From a bacterium UBP11_UBA4055 (lineage in GTDB: Bacteria > UBA4055), in the NCBI GenBank assembly GCA_002382735.1, contig DFZN01000031.1, positions 18,025 through 82,024 on the forward strand: a stretch of DNA of 64,000 bases. Direction: 5' to 3'. The notes beneath the pieces are model-generated. The model was not told where the DNA came from. It saw nothing but the letters and a program-made list of their open reading frames with translations, and did no database searches. Shown piece after piece: positions 44,393 through 53,594 of this stretch. Numbering within the stretch: the stretch's first letter is position 1; each line of letters opens with the position of its first letter. Made by a program: the position numbers and the translations under genes.

Positions 44393-45861
44393 TATTTCCT
44401 GTCATCCTTGACATTTGCGAATGTCTGTTCGATAAGCGGATAATTTATTTTGACCTCATAGTCCTTGAACATACTGCTTTCCCAATCCTTTAGTTTCTGA
44501 CCGAATGTTTTGGACTTCAATGAATTTGTGATGCTGGCTTTTACTTTTAACAGCTCTTTGTATGTGCCGTCACCTTCTTTGAACATGTTCTCTTTATTTT
44601 CTTCATAAAAATTCATTATCTCTTCTTCGGTAGGCATTTCGATCCTGTCTCTTACGAATTTCCTTATAAGCTTATCTTTGTAAGTACCGTACATCGTTGA
44701 TCTTGCTTCATCAATAAATTCTTTTCTTTTTGTGTAACCCAGATCGTCAGAATATTTTTCAAAAAGAGAATTTCTAAATCTCTCTATAACATACATTTTT
44801 ATATCATTATAGCCTTTCAGCTCAGGCCTTTTATCTTTCGGGAATGTTTTCAAAGCCGTAATAACTCCGGCTGCATCAATCACTTTTTCTCCAAAAACAG
44901 AAAGCACGGCGGACCTTTCATCATCAGTAAAAAGATCAAGATAATCTTTCTCGCTTTCCGAATTTCTTCTGTGCTCATTTAGGCGTTTAATAAAGGTCTT
45001 TACTTCCGAAGAATCGATCCTGACTTCATACTTTTCTAACAGACCTTCAATAAGCTTGAGGTATTCATCATTGAACTTAGCCGAATATTTCTTGTCAAGT
45101 TCCGGTATGATCTTATTCCTTTCTGAATCATAATCTTTCAGCTCTTTATTTTCTTTCAGATCGGAGAGCAGTATGATGTGATACCCGTATATACTTTTAA
45201 AAGGCGCGGAAATATCACCTTTTTGCATACCTGTGACCTGTTCCTCGAATTCCTTGACCATTTCAAACGGGAATACCCATCCCAGTTCTCCGCCGTTAAC
45301 ACCTGTACGGATATCGTCAGATTTTGATTTAGCCAGATCTTCAAATTTTTCACCTGAGATCACCCTCTGATATACAGAATCGATCTTTTCTTTTGCTTTG
45401 GCTTCGCCGTGCTTATTTGTGTCTATGAGTATATGTTTAGGAAAATATTTCACCTTTTTCTGTTCGAAGACCCTTTTGATATCTCCTTCAGTATATATTT
45501 TGCTTCTTAAACTGTCGTGTATCAGTCCCTGTATTATGGATATGTTGTATAATTTCTTCCTGTATTCATTCCTGACTTCCTGAAGAGTATCGATCTGATT
45601 TTTTTCGGCAAGATCAAAAATTATGTCCCTGTAAATCATCTCTTTTAAAAATTCTCTTCTGTCTTCGAAAGAACTTTCGGATGCTTTTGACTGATCGTTA
45701 CCGAATCTTTCTTTCAGCATGGATGTCTCGAACTCTGAAAAAGATATTTTTCCAAGAACGGATTCTGCCAATGGAAGATCTTTCAGCTGCTCTCTGCAGG
45801 AAAACAAAATAGATGCAACCGCTATTATAAAAACTATCTTTCCAAATATTCTTGCCGACAC
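44392..45861 (-). CDS. PpiC-type peptidyl-prolyl isomerase lipoprotein
   Basis: 489 residues. Signal peptide with lipobox S-I-L-F-S-C predicts a lipid anchor. A SurA-like N-terminal helical part (F-E-T-S-M-L-K-E-R-F) is followed by a parvulin domain with K-Y-F-P-K-H-I-L-I, G-V-N-G-G-E-L-G-W-V and S-I-Y-G-Y-H-I-I-L-L, the classical active-site pattern, then a second helical region. It is first in the operon, with GGGGG and a GTG start. It resembles PrsA/SurA-like folding factors attached to a membrane. Confidence 0.85.
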   Translation of the reverse strand: MSARIFGKIVFIIAVASILFSCREQLKDLPLAESVLGKISFSEFETSMLKERFGNDQSKASESSFEDRREFLKEMIYRDIIFDLAEKNQIDTLQEVRNEYRKKLYNISIIQGLIHDSLRSKIYTEGDIKRVFEQKKVKYFPKHILIDTNKHGEAKAKEKIDSVYQRVISGEKFEDLAKSKSDDIRTGVNGGELGWVFPFEMVKEFEEQVTGMQKGDISAPFKSIYGYHIILLSDLKENKELKDYDSERNKIIPELDKKYSAKFNDEYLKLIEGLLEKYEVRIDSSEVKTFIKRLNEHRRNSESEKDYLDLFTDDERSAVLSVFGEKVIDAAGVITALKTFPKDKRPELKGYNDIKMYVIERFRNSLFEKYSDDLGYTKRKEFIDEARSTMYGTYKDKLIRKFVRDRIEMPTEEEIMNFYEENKENMFKEGDGTYKELLKVKASITNSLKSKTFGQKLKDWESSMFKDYEVKINYPLIEQTFANVKDDRK

Positions 45862-45903
45862 TTTTACCCCCGCTTTTGATTTTACATTTTCATTAATCGC
45901 GAT

Positions 45904-45932
45904 AATATAGTCTTTGGTTATACAAATATCAA
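45904..45932 (-). promoter_or_regulatory. Promoter for the PpiC-SurA-BamD operon
   Basis: Minus strand TTGATA (45932-45927), 17-base spacer, TATATT (45909-45904), about 43 bases before the GTG start. All seven following genes are within 24 bases of each other or overlap. Confidence 0.7.
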
Positions 45933-45954
45933 CAAAAAAAGTTGCCTGTGTTGA

Positions 45955-47601
45955 TTATTTTAAAGTCAAAGTCCTGTTGAAAACCGGTACCCCGTACTCT
46001 TTTTCTTTCATGTCGGCGCAGAAAAAGCCATTCCTTATAAACTGGAATCTTTCTTCCGGCTCCGCTTTCGAGATCCAGTTATCGATCATGCAGCTCTCGT
46101 AAACTTTTAAAGAATTCCTGTTTATTACATCAGAAATATCTTTATTGATCGCTTCAAGAGGATTTTCTGCCGTAAAAAGCCTTTCGTATGTCCTGACTTT
46201 ACATCTGACCGAGTGGGCTGCCGAGACCCAGTGGATTATACCCTTAACCTTTTTCCCTTCTACCTCAGTCACTTTTGAGCTGTCAGGTATGTACTCGCAT
46301 AAAATTCTTGTTATATGGCCTGTGTTGTCAGTTTCAGTACCTGTGCACTTTAGAATATACGATTTCCTAAGCTTCACATAACCATTCGGCTTGAGCCTGT
46401 AGAACGACGGATCGTCTTCCGGTGTGAAATCCGATCTTTCAACATACAGCCTGTTAGAAAAAGGTATCTCTCTGGTTTTCACTTCGTCCTTTCCGGGAAG
46501 AACTTCTGTCTCGAATTTCTCGATTTTTCCTTCAGGATAGTTTACTATATGAAGTTCAACCGGGTCGAGTACCGCCATCACCATCGGGCTCGATCTTTTC
46601 AGATACTCTCTGACAACATATTCAAAATTCTCAATATTTATCAGATTCTCTTTTTTGCTGACGCCTGCGTTCTTCATGAAATCAATTATTGCTTCTGACG
46701 GTATCCCTCTTCTTCTCATCCCGATTATTGTCGGCATTCTGGGATCGTCCCACCCTTCCACTATCTTATCATCGACAAGCTTTTTGAGGTATCTTTTACT
46801 TGTAATCATGTAAGTGAGGTTGAGCCTTGCAAATTCGATCTGCCGTGTTTTGAATATTTCCAGTTTTTCAATGAACCATTCGTAAAGCGGCCTGTGGTTT
46901 TCAAAAGATATGTCGCAAAGAGAATGAGTAATATTCTCTATCGAATCGGACTGACCGTGCGCAAAGTCGTAAGACGGGTAAATTACCCACTTGCTTCCGG
47001 TCCTGTGGTGGTTTTTCTTAAGTATCCTGTACATTACGGGATCGCGCATATTCATATTCGGACTCGTCATATCGATCTTTGCTCTGAGGACTTTTTCACC
47101 CTCTTCATATTCGCCTTCTCTCATGCGCCTGAAAAGATCGAGGTTCTCTTCAACTGACCTTTCTCTGAAGGGACTGTTCTTTCCGGGTGAGGTTATAGAT
47201 CCTCTAAATTCTTTCATTTCATCCTGGGTCAGGTCACAAACATATGCAAGACCTTTCCTGATCAAAGTCACAGCATATTCGTATAACTTATCAAAATAAT
47301 CAGAAGCGTAGTACAATCTGTCCTCCCAGTCATAACCCAGCCATCTTATGTCTCTCTTAATTGCTTCTTCATATTCAAGATCTTCTTTTACCGGATTAGT
47401 ATCATCGAATCTCAGATTGTATGATCCGCCGAATTCTCTGGCTGTCTCATAGCTTATTGTGATGGCTTTTGCATGACCGATATGAAGATAACCGTTCGGT
47501 TCAGGAGGAAATCTCGTATGTACCCTGTCAAATCTTCCTGATTTAAGGTCTTCTTCAATGTATGTTCTTATAAAGTTTGAACCTAATCCTTCTTCTACCA
47601 T
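45955..47601 (-). CDS. glnS: Glutaminyl-tRNA synthetase
   Basis: 548 residues from ATG 47601, chosen because AGAGGAC lies just before it and the promoter covers the 16 extra upstream codons. Class I motifs: F-P-P-E-P-N-G-Y-L-H-I-G-H-A-K (HIGH) and I-T-S-K-R-Y-L (MSK motif of the GlnRS type). Further GlnRS features are D-D-T-N-P, Y-D-F-A-H-G-Q-S-D and W-V-S-A-A-H-S in the anticodon-binding beta-barrels. It charges tRNA-Gln directly, so the indirect GatCAB route need not serve glutamine here. It is a single-gene unit. Confidence 0.96.
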   Translation of the reverse strand: MVEEGLGSNFIRTYIEEDLKSGRFDRVHTRFPPEPNGYLHIGHAKAITISYETAREFGGSYNLRFDDTNPVKEDLEYEEAIKRDIRWLGYDWEDRLYYASDYFDKLYEYAVTLIRKGLAYVCDLTQDEMKEFRGSITSPGKNSPFRERSVEENLDLFRRMREGEYEEGEKVLRAKIDMTSPNMNMRDPVMYRILKKNHHRTGSKWVIYPSYDFAHGQSDSIENITHSLCDISFENHRPLYEWFIEKLEIFKTRQIEFARLNLTYMITSKRYLKKLVDDKIVEGWDDPRMPTIIGMRRRGIPSEAIIDFMKNAGVSKKENLINIENFEYVVREYLKRSSPMVMAVLDPVELHIVNYPEGKIEKFETEVLPGKDEVKTREIPFSNRLYVERSDFTPEDDPSFYRLKPNGYVKLRKSYILKCTGTETDNTGHITRILCEYIPDSSKVTEVEGKKVKGIIHWVSAAHSVRCKVRTYERLFTAENPLEAINKDISDVINRNSLKVYESCMIDNWISKAEPEERFQFIRNGFFCADMKEKEYGVPVFNRTLTLK

Positions 47602-47627
47602 TTTGTCCTCTCTAAAAATTTTGAATA

Positions 47628-47656
47628 AATATAAAATATCTGCCGGCAATAATCAA
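47628..47656 (-). promoter_or_regulatory. Promoter of glnS
   Basis: Minus strand TTGATT (47656-47651), 17-base spacer, TATATT (47633-47628). The transcript would start near 47621, excluding the upstream in-frame start at 47649. Confidence 0.65.
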
Positions 47657-47711
47657 TTTCAATAATGACAATCGGTTTGCGTTCTTAATACGATAAATAC
47701 TATATAAACAC

Positions 47712-47740
47712 TTGTGATGATGGTTTGATTTTGTTATATT
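47712..47740 (+). promoter_or_regulatory. Promoter of tyrS
   Basis: TTGTGA (47712-47717), 17-base spacer, TATATT (47735-47740), about 32 bases before the tyrS ATG. No T-box-like leader fits in this space. Confidence 0.6.
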
Positions 47741-47772
47741 TGCAATTTAGAAAATCATCTAACGGAGTATAA

Positions 47773-48996
47773 ATGCCTCAACTATTCGAAGAATTCAAAG
47801 GAAGAGACCTGATAAAACAGTCCACGGTTGAACTTGACAGGCTCAAGACAGTTCTTAACGGCGAGCCTATCAGTGTTTACGCAGGATTTGATCCTACTAA
47901 ACCTTCTCTGCATGTTGGTCATCTGATACCGATAATGATACTTTCGCATATGCAGAAAGCCGGTCACAGACCGATATGCATCGTCGGCGGAGGCACTGCC
48001 CTGATAGGTGACCCCAGCGGAAAGGACAGCATGAGGGAGATGCTAACGAATGAAAGCATTGAAGACAATGTCAGAGGTATAAAAAAACAACTGTCAAAAT
48101 TCATCGACTTCAGTAACGAAAAAGCTCTTCTCGTAAATAATTACGACTGGCTGGGTTTAGAGAATTACATAGATTTTATCAGAAAGATCGGTCCTCATTT
48201 TACCGTAAACAGAATGCTCGCTGCGGAATGTTTTAAGATCCGTATGGAAAAGGGTCTGTCTTTCCTTGAATTCAATTACATGATACTCCAGGCGTATGAT
48301 TTTTATACTCTGTTCATGAAATACAACTGCCTGCTTCAGATCGGCGGTGATGATCAGTGGTCGAACATAATCGCAGGAGTGGAACTCATAAGAAGGATCG
48401 AAGGAAAAGAAGCTTTCGGAATGACAAATCCGCTGCTCACTCGGTCAGACGGGAAAAAGATGGGCAAAACAGAAGGCGGATCGGTATGGCTAGACCCTGA
48501 ACTTACAAGCCCGTACGATTACTATCAGTTCTGGAGAAATACAGTCGATTCTGATGTAGTAAAATTCATGAAGATCTATACATTTATGAGCCTCGATGAA
48601 ATCGCACAGTACTCATCTCTTTCAGGAGAAGAACTGAATAATGCGAAAGAGATACTTGCTTATGAGGCAACACTGATCGTTCACGGCAAAATTGAGGCTG
48701 ACAAAGCGAGAGAAACCGCTAAAAACATATTTTCGTCTGGCAACATAGTTGATGCCCCGGCCGTAAAGATTCCAGCAGATGAAGTAATCGGCGAAACAGT
48801 TTCTTCATTATGCGTAAAAGCCGGACTTTTCAGCTCGAAAGGCGAGGCTAAAAGAATGATCGAACAGGGCGGTCTGAGCATGAACGGGGAAAAAGTCACT
48901 GATCCCCTTCTGACCATTACTGACAATGAGATAAATGGAAGCCTGATAACATTCCGAAAAGGTAAGAAGATCTTTCTCAATATTGAAACGGATTAA
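47773..48996 (+). CDS. tyrS: Tyrosyl-tRNA synthetase
   Basis: 407 residues. Class I catalytic domain with Y-A-G-F-D-P-T-K-P-S-L-H-V-G-H (HIGH motif as HVGH), G-D-P-S-G-K, the tyrosine-binding Q-A-Y-D-F and G-G-D-D-Q-W, and the KMSKS variant K-M-G-K-T. A C-terminal S4 domain (S-K-G-E-A-K-R-M-I-E-Q-G-G-L-S-M-N-G) binds the tRNA. This is the TyrRS subgroup with the short K-M-G-K-T loop, as in TyrZ-type enzymes. ACGGAG precedes the ATG. Confidence 0.96.
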   Translation: MPQLFEEFKGRDLIKQSTVELDRLKTVLNGEPISVYAGFDPTKPSLHVGHLIPIMILSHMQKAGHRPICIVGGGTALIGDPSGKDSMREMLTNESIEDNVRGIKKQLSKFIDFSNEKALLVNNYDWLGLENYIDFIRKIGPHFTVNRMLAAECFKIRMEKGLSFLEFNYMILQAYDFYTLFMKYNCLLQIGGDDQWSNIIAGVELIRRIEGKEAFGMTNPLLTRSDGKKMGKTEGGSVWLDPELTSPYDYYQFWRNTVDSDVVKFMKIYTFMSLDEIAQYSSLSGEELNNAKEILAYEATLIVHGKIEADKARETAKNIFSSGNIVDAPAVKIPADEVIGETVSSLCVKAGLFSSKGEAKRMIEQGGLSMNGEKVTDPLLTITDNEINGSLITFRKGKKIFLNIETD

Positions 48997-49006
48997 GGTA
49001 TCTAAC

Positions 49007-49612
49007 ATGAAACTTTTATTACGAAAAATTATTATTTCTATAGCCGTTGTTACAATGGTCTCCTGCTCATCTGACGAAGACAAACTCTTCAGAGCCGTAA
49101 AAACCGGAGATTCTGATAAGATCATTGACCTTATTGAAGACGGAGTATCCGTACTTACTACTAACAGGAACGGGCTTACGCCTCTGGATTTAGCAAGATT
49201 GAACGGTCAGACAGAAATAGCTGAGATACTGTATGATCATGTAAAGAAAATTATGGAAAAAGATATATTCGAAATCATCCAGAAAAAATTCATAAGCGAT
49301 CTGACGGCTCTGAAAGAGACCGAGAGGAAAAGGATCGCGTCATACAATTCCTATCTGTCAGCGAACGAAAAGTTATTGAACCTGATATCGGACGATAAAA
49401 GGATCAGCGATGAACTGATCATTGAAGAAGAAACAAATCACAAATTACATCAAACCTTGATAAAAAACTTCATTAATAAAAAAGTAGATATTATCGATGA
49501 AATAGAAAATGAATTTAACGATGGTTACGCGTATTCGTCTAAAATAAGCACTTCTGATAAAAGACACATTATTAATGTTAACATTATGTTCAGACTGAGC
49601 AGCATGAACTAA
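49007..49612 (+). CDS. Ankyrin-repeat lipoprotein
   Basis: 201 residues from ATG 49007, preferred over the upstream TTG at 48983 within tyrS because AAGG is 8 bases before it. Signal peptide with lipobox T-M-V-S-C, then about two ankyrin repeats (D-K-L-F-R-A-V-K-T-G-D-S-D-K-I-I; N-G-L-T-P-L-D-L-A-R-L-N-G-Q) and a C-terminal helical, charged region of about 110 residues that I do not recognise. It follows tyrS by 10 bases and is probably co-transcribed. Ankyrin repeats bind proteins; the partner is unknown. Confidence 0.75.
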   Translation: MKLLLRKIIISIAVVTMVSCSSDEDKLFRAVKTGDSDKIIDLIEDGVSVLTTNRNGLTPLDLARLNGQTEIAEILYDHVKKIMEKDIFEIIQKKFISDLTALKETERKRIASYNSYLSANEKLLNLISDDKRISDELIIEEETNHKLHQTLIKNFINKKVDIIDEIENEFNDGYAYSSKISTSDKRHIINVNIMFRLSSMN

Positions 49613-49613
49613 A

Positions 49614-50108
49614 TCATCTTATATTTCTGTACCTGAGAACCCTGATAGGATAATTTTTTTCATATTCTAATTTCATCTGAACGGCATAATAGATATAAAG
49701 TCCCGAAAAGATGAATATCAGCAGAGTAAATATCATTGGATAGAGAAGGTTCCTTCCGCCGTAGTTTTTTCTTCTGAACAAATATACCGGATAAGCATAT
49801 ATCCATAAAAGCAGGAAAATAAAAAACTTGAGAAAACTTCCGCCGTATATCTCTTTTTTCTTATAGATTATTACTTTTACTCCAAGCCTGTGTGAATCCA
49901 GAGTCGCTAGAATAGTGGTCAGAAGCACAGTTGAAACCGATACAATTATCAGATAGTTCGACATATCCCCGACACTGTCTAAATAATAAAACCAGTACCA
50001 GAGCAGTATTGATGATATAAGGGGAATTATGACCATCAAAAAACCTATTATGTCTATTCTGCCATGATCGCTTCCGGTTATGTTCATACTATTAATTTTC
50101 GAATCCAT
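49614..50108 (-). CDS. Four-helix membrane protein, unrecognised
   Basis: 164 residues from ATG 50108, chosen because GGAG lies 6 bases upstream; an in-frame start at 50162 has none. Helices are visible near residues 20-43, 48-68, 92-108 and 122-143. A conserved-looking loop D-S-H-R-L-G-V-K-V-I and Y-A-Y-P-V-Y-L-F-R-R-K-N-Y-G are the most striking parts. I cannot name the family. It follows hslO and is probably the last gene of the bamA operon; it converges on the ankyrin gene with 1 base between. Confidence 0.6.
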   Translation of the reverse strand: MDSKINSMNITGSDHGRIDIIGFLMVIIPLISSILLWYWFYYLDSVGDMSNYLIIVSVSTVLLTTILATLDSHRLGVKVIIYKKKEIYGGSFLKFFIFLLLWIYAYPVYLFRRKNYGGRNLLYPMIFTLLIFIFSGLYIYYAVQMKLEYEKNYPIRVLRYRNIR

Positions 50109-50171
50109 TTTTTGCTCCGTTACAGCCACTACAAATATGCTGTTTTTTAATGGACAGGTCAAGTTTTAAAT

Positions 50172-51038
50172 TTAAATAAAATCTTTTTCGGTGAATTTGT
50201 ATTTCCTGTTGCAAAAATGACAATGCACTTCAACGAAACCTTCCTTCTCCAGCATTTCTTTTATTTCTTTCTCCCTGAGCATAAGCGCCGCATTTCTCAT
50301 CTTCTTCCTGCCGCACGCACATCTATATTCAGGCACGATCTCACCATGAATTAAAACATCAATACCTTTAAGAAGCATTTTCTCAGCTATACTTTCAAGG
50401 TCGTAATCCATATCCAGAATATCTGTAAAATTCGGGAAAGAAAGAATGTTGTTTTCAAGCTTTTCTACAGTTTCATCAGAGTGTCCCGGCATAAGCTGAA
50501 TCAAAAATCCTCCGGCTTTCCTGATCTTACCTGAATCATCCATAAGTACGCCAAGACTTATTGATGTGGGAACCTGCTCAGACACTACAAAATAATAAGT
50601 TATATCTTTTGCGACAGAACCGAATTTCATTTCCACCTGACCTGAATATGGGGTTTTTAGTCCCATATCTTTTATGACCGTGATCGTTCCGTTTCCCAGA
50701 ACAGCCCTGTCAATAGGGTCACCTGTAGAAAAAGATAATTCTCCCGGCTCGTGCTCCGGGTTCGAAATATAGGCTTTGATCTGCGATCTGCTGTTCGCGG
50801 TCACTACAAGCCTGCCTGAGTGTCCGTCCGCATCGGTCGATATAGTTATTACACCTTTATCGGATTTAAGATCCGCAGACATAAGTAACCCGGCGCAGAT
50901 AAATTTTCCGAGTACATAACTGTTGCTTACTGAAAGGTTATGTATCTTTGCGGCTTTTTTCACAGTTTCAGTGCAGTCGGTCAAAAAGAACCTAACCTCA
51001 CTGTTCGCCGCTGTACCTCTTACTATTCTGTCCGTCAT
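50172..51038 (-). CDS. hslO: Redox-regulated chaperone Hsp33
   Basis: 288 residues. The N-terminal domain R-G-T-A-A-N-S-E-V-R-F-F, then G-T-I-T-V-I-K-D-M-G-L-K and Y-S-G-Q-V. The C-terminal zinc switch has C-A-C (Y-R-C-A-C-G-R) and C-H-F-C. The four cysteines hold zinc when reduced and unfold on oxidation to activate the holdase. Position in an operon with a thioredoxin-fold lipoprotein suggests a redox theme, which is inference. It lies 14 bases after the YitT-like gene. Confidence 0.94.
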   Translation of the reverse strand: MTDRIVRGTAANSEVRFFLTDCTETVKKAAKIHNLSVSNSYVLGKFICAGLLMSADLKSDKGVITISTDADGHSGRLVVTANSRSQIKAYISNPEHEPGELSFSTGDPIDRAVLGNGTITVIKDMGLKTPYSGQVEMKFGSVAKDITYYFVVSEQVPTSISLGVLMDDSGKIRKAGGFLIQLMPGHSDETVEKLENNILSFPNFTDILDMDYDLESIAEKMLLKGIDVLIHGEIVPEYRCACGRKKMRNAALMLREKEIKEMLEKEGFVEVHCHFCNRKYKFTEKDFI

Positions 51039-51052
51039 AAAAGCCCTTTATT

Positions 51053-51943
51053 CTATATTGAATCGTCATTGAAGGATTTAAATCCCTCTCCCCTTACATC
51101 CCTGATGTCAATAACTGTCATAAAAGCATCAGGGTCAATCTTTTTTATATTCTCCTGCAACGCAACCAGTTCTCTTCGGGTCAATGCTGTAAAAATAACC
51201 TCTTTTTCGCTGTTCTTATATATTCCCGTGCTGTGAAAATAGGTAGCTCCCCTTCTCAGATTTTTTATTATGTAATCAGCTATCTCCTGATACTTTTGCG
51301 AAACTATAAATGCCCCTTTTCTGTGGCTCATTCCTGTAGTCATCGAGTCTATTACCTGACCTGTTGCATATATAGCAATTATCGCGTACAGAGCTAATTT
51401 GATATCTTTGAACATAACGACCCCGATCATCACAACCAATGTATCAATCAGAATTAAAAGCTGACCCATGGGGATCTTTGATCTTTTGTACATGATCTGA
51501 GCAACAATATCCGATCCTCCGGTAGTACCTTTTGCCATAAATATCAGCGCAAGACCCGCACCTATAAGTATTCCACCGTACAGCGATGACAGAAGAAGAT
51601 CATTTTCAATAAGGGGGCCGCTTCCCCAAAACATTGTAATAATATCTATAAGTGCAGATGTCACCGTCATCCCAAGTATCGTTCTCCATCCAAATCTCGG
51701 ACCCAGCTCTTTAGCTCCCCATATGATAAGGGGAATATTCATTATGAGTCCTGCCGTTCCGGTGGGAACACCTAATGTATGATGGAGGATAATGGCTATT
51801 CCGTACACTCCACCCGGGATTATTTTGTACGGAACAATGAAGAATACATATCCTGAAGCCATTATAAACGATCCGAAAAGTACCATTGCGACATCTTTAA
51901 TTCCTTTTCTCGATAGGACTTTATAATCCCACAACTGAAACAT
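51053..51943 (-). CDS. YitT-family membrane protein (DUF161 + DUF2179)
   Basis: 296 residues: about five or six membrane helices with the repeated G-x-x-x-G-x-A pattern of YitT (P-G-G-V-Y-G-I-A-I-I-L-H-H; G-T-T-G-G-S-D-I-V-A-Q-I). A C-terminal soluble DUF2179 domain follows (R-G-A-T-Y-F-H-S-T-G-I-Y; R-R-E-L-V-A-L-Q). Function of the family is not established; transport is usually assumed. It lies after the tRNA-Thr gene and before hslO on one minus-strand transcript. Confidence 0.85.
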   Translation of the reverse strand: MFQLWDYKVLSRKGIKDVAMVLFGSFIMASGYVFFIVPYKIIPGGVYGIAIILHHTLGVPTGTAGLIMNIPLIIWGAKELGPRFGWRTILGMTVTSALIDIITMFWGSGPLIENDLLLSSLYGGILIGAGLALIFMAKGTTGGSDIVAQIMYKRSKIPMGQLLILIDTLVVMIGVVMFKDIKLALYAIIAIYATGQVIDSMTTGMSHRKGAFIVSQKYQEIADYIIKNLRRGATYFHSTGIYKNSEKEVIFTALTRRELVALQENIKKIDPDAFMTVIDIRDVRGEGFKSFNDDSI

Positions 51944-51983
51944 TCTGCAACCTCTGATTTAAATTTTATTAAAAAAATAAAAA

Positions 51984-52056
51984 TGCCGCTAAAAGGATTC
52001 GAACCTTCGACCTCTGCTTTACGAAAGCATTGCTCTACCAGCTAAGCTATAGCGGC
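51984..52056 (-). tRNA. tRNA-Thr (CGT)
   Basis: Minus strand cloverleaf: acceptor GCCGCTA/TAGCGGC, D arm GCTTAGCTGGTAGAGC, anticodon loop TTCGTAA (anticodon CGT, reading ACG), T arm GAAGG-TTCGAAT-CCTTT, discriminator A. CCA is not encoded. It has no promoter of its own in the 20 bases behind the TlpA-like gene, so it is probably cut out of the bamA operon transcript. Confidence 0.93.
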
Positions 52057-52075
52057 ATCTTGATCTTGCCATGTA

Positions 52076-53581
52076 TTATTGAGCAGGTTCTTCCTGCTTT
52101 ATTTCATCGAGAAGTCTTTTTATCTTTTCTGACAAAAGCTCTTCACCTCTAATATATTTATACCTGATAATACCTTTGCCGTCCACAAGTACAGTGGCCG
52201 GAATACCGTTGATTTTAAATACCGAAACATTGGGATCATTCCAGTCCAGTCCGCTGAAAATATGTTCCCATGCTATTGAGTTTTCATTTATGTATTCAAG
52301 AGCCCTGTCTTTGTCTTTTTCATTATCAAGATTCACTCCGATTATCTCAAACCCCTGAGAACGGTATTTTTCGTAAACAGAAATTACATTAGGCATTTCA
52401 TTTTTGCACGGTGAACACCATTCCGCCCAGAAATCTATAAGATAAACTTTGTTTCGGAACGCATTCGGATCATGAGCAGAACCGGAAAAATATGAACCTG
52501 TAAGCACCGGGGCCATATCACCTATTGTAGGAGCTCCGTTCTCAACTTTTTTTAGGAGTTTAAGATATCGCGGCTGATCAAAAAGTTTCTCGCAGAATAC
52601 ATCCTCAGTAAGCCTGTACGGCAAAGTTCTGTCGTTCAGGTTGGATTTTACATATGATTCAAGTAATTTGACTGCCGTGTTTATTTCGCCGGATATAATT
52701 TTCAGTTTCGCATCAATATAGTCCAGCTGAAAATCCTTTTCTTTCCCGTCCCGTGCGGTTTTGAGATATTCTGATGCTTTATCATAATTCTCGATGTTCA
52801 GATAATTTTCGGCAATATAACTGTTGCTGAGAAGTCCCGGATTGTTCTTGACGAATGTCTCAAGAAGATCAGCAGCTTTTTCGTTTTCCTCCCTGCTGAA
52901 GAAATAGTAAAAAAGATTTTCAAATGCATTCGTATTTGAAGGATCTTTGACAAGCATTATCCCGTGAAGGACTGACATATCCTCCGTTCTGTCAAGAGAA
53001 CTGAGAATGTGGCTCAGCAGCTCGAAAGAGTCATCAATCGAAGGATCTTTGAGGATCGACAAATATACAAGTTTCGCGGGGATATACATATCTTTCTCAC
53101 CTGAATAAAGAACCGCGAATGCAAGTCCAAGATATCCGAAAGGATCATCTTTTTTCATTCCGATCATCTTAACGAAATAGTTTTTCCCTGCTTCAGGTTC
53201 GAGATTTGTACCATAAAGGAACTGATTGTGGGAATTCAGACTGTCATTGGCATACAGTGAAAGAATGAAGTCTCCGGTTTTAGCTTTATCTGTTCTGTTG
53301 AGAAACTGTATCTTCAAAGCTTTAAGATCGTACGATTCCGGATATTTTCCCATAAGAGAATCAATATCATTCCAGATCGAAGTAACATCACCATGATATT
53401 TTCTTAAAGCCTTTTCGGCTTCATCAGGCATCACGATCTCTCTGCTTATCTTTGAAAGATCTATCTCGACATCCTTTATGATCTCTGCTATAAATTCATC
53501 AGGAGACACTTCTTTTCTTGAGCATGATATCAAAATCAAGCCCGCGAAAATAAATACCGCCCATTTATATCCTGAAAGCAT
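52076..53581 (-). CDS. TlpA-like thioredoxin-fold lipoprotein with helical repeats
   Basis: 501 residues. Signal peptide with lipobox L-I-L-I-S-C. About 340 residues of TPR-like helices (Y-P-E-S-Y-D-L-K-A-L-K; D-P-S-N-T-N-A-F-E-N-L-F; Y-D-K-A-S-E-Y-L-K) are followed by a TlpA/ResA thioredoxin domain with the redox pair W-C-S-P-C and the cis-proline loop G-I-P-A-T. It probably reduces disulfides or delivers reductant in the periplasm while the repeats hold a partner. It lies 13 bases after skp in the bamA operon. Confidence 0.88.
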   Translation of the reverse strand: MLSGYKWAVFIFAGLILISCSRKEVSPDEFIAEIIKDVEIDLSKISREIVMPDEAEKALRKYHGDVTSIWNDIDSLMGKYPESYDLKALKIQFLNRTDKAKTGDFILSLYANDSLNSHNQFLYGTNLEPEAGKNYFVKMIGMKKDDPFGYLGLAFAVLYSGEKDMYIPAKLVYLSILKDPSIDDSFELLSHILSSLDRTEDMSVLHGIMLVKDPSNTNAFENLFYYFFSREENEKAADLLETFVKNNPGLLSNSYIAENYLNIENYDKASEYLKTARDGKEKDFQLDYIDAKLKIISGEINTAVKLLESYVKSNLNDRTLPYRLTEDVFCEKLFDQPRYLKLLKKVENGAPTIGDMAPVLTGSYFSGSAHDPNAFRNKVYLIDFWAEWCSPCKNEMPNVISVYEKYRSQGFEIIGVNLDNEKDKDRALEYINENSIAWEHIFSGLDWNDPNVSVFKINGIPATVLVDGKGIIRYKYIRGEELLSEKIKRLLDEIKQEEPAQ

Positions 53582-53594
53582 CAGATATTCCCTG

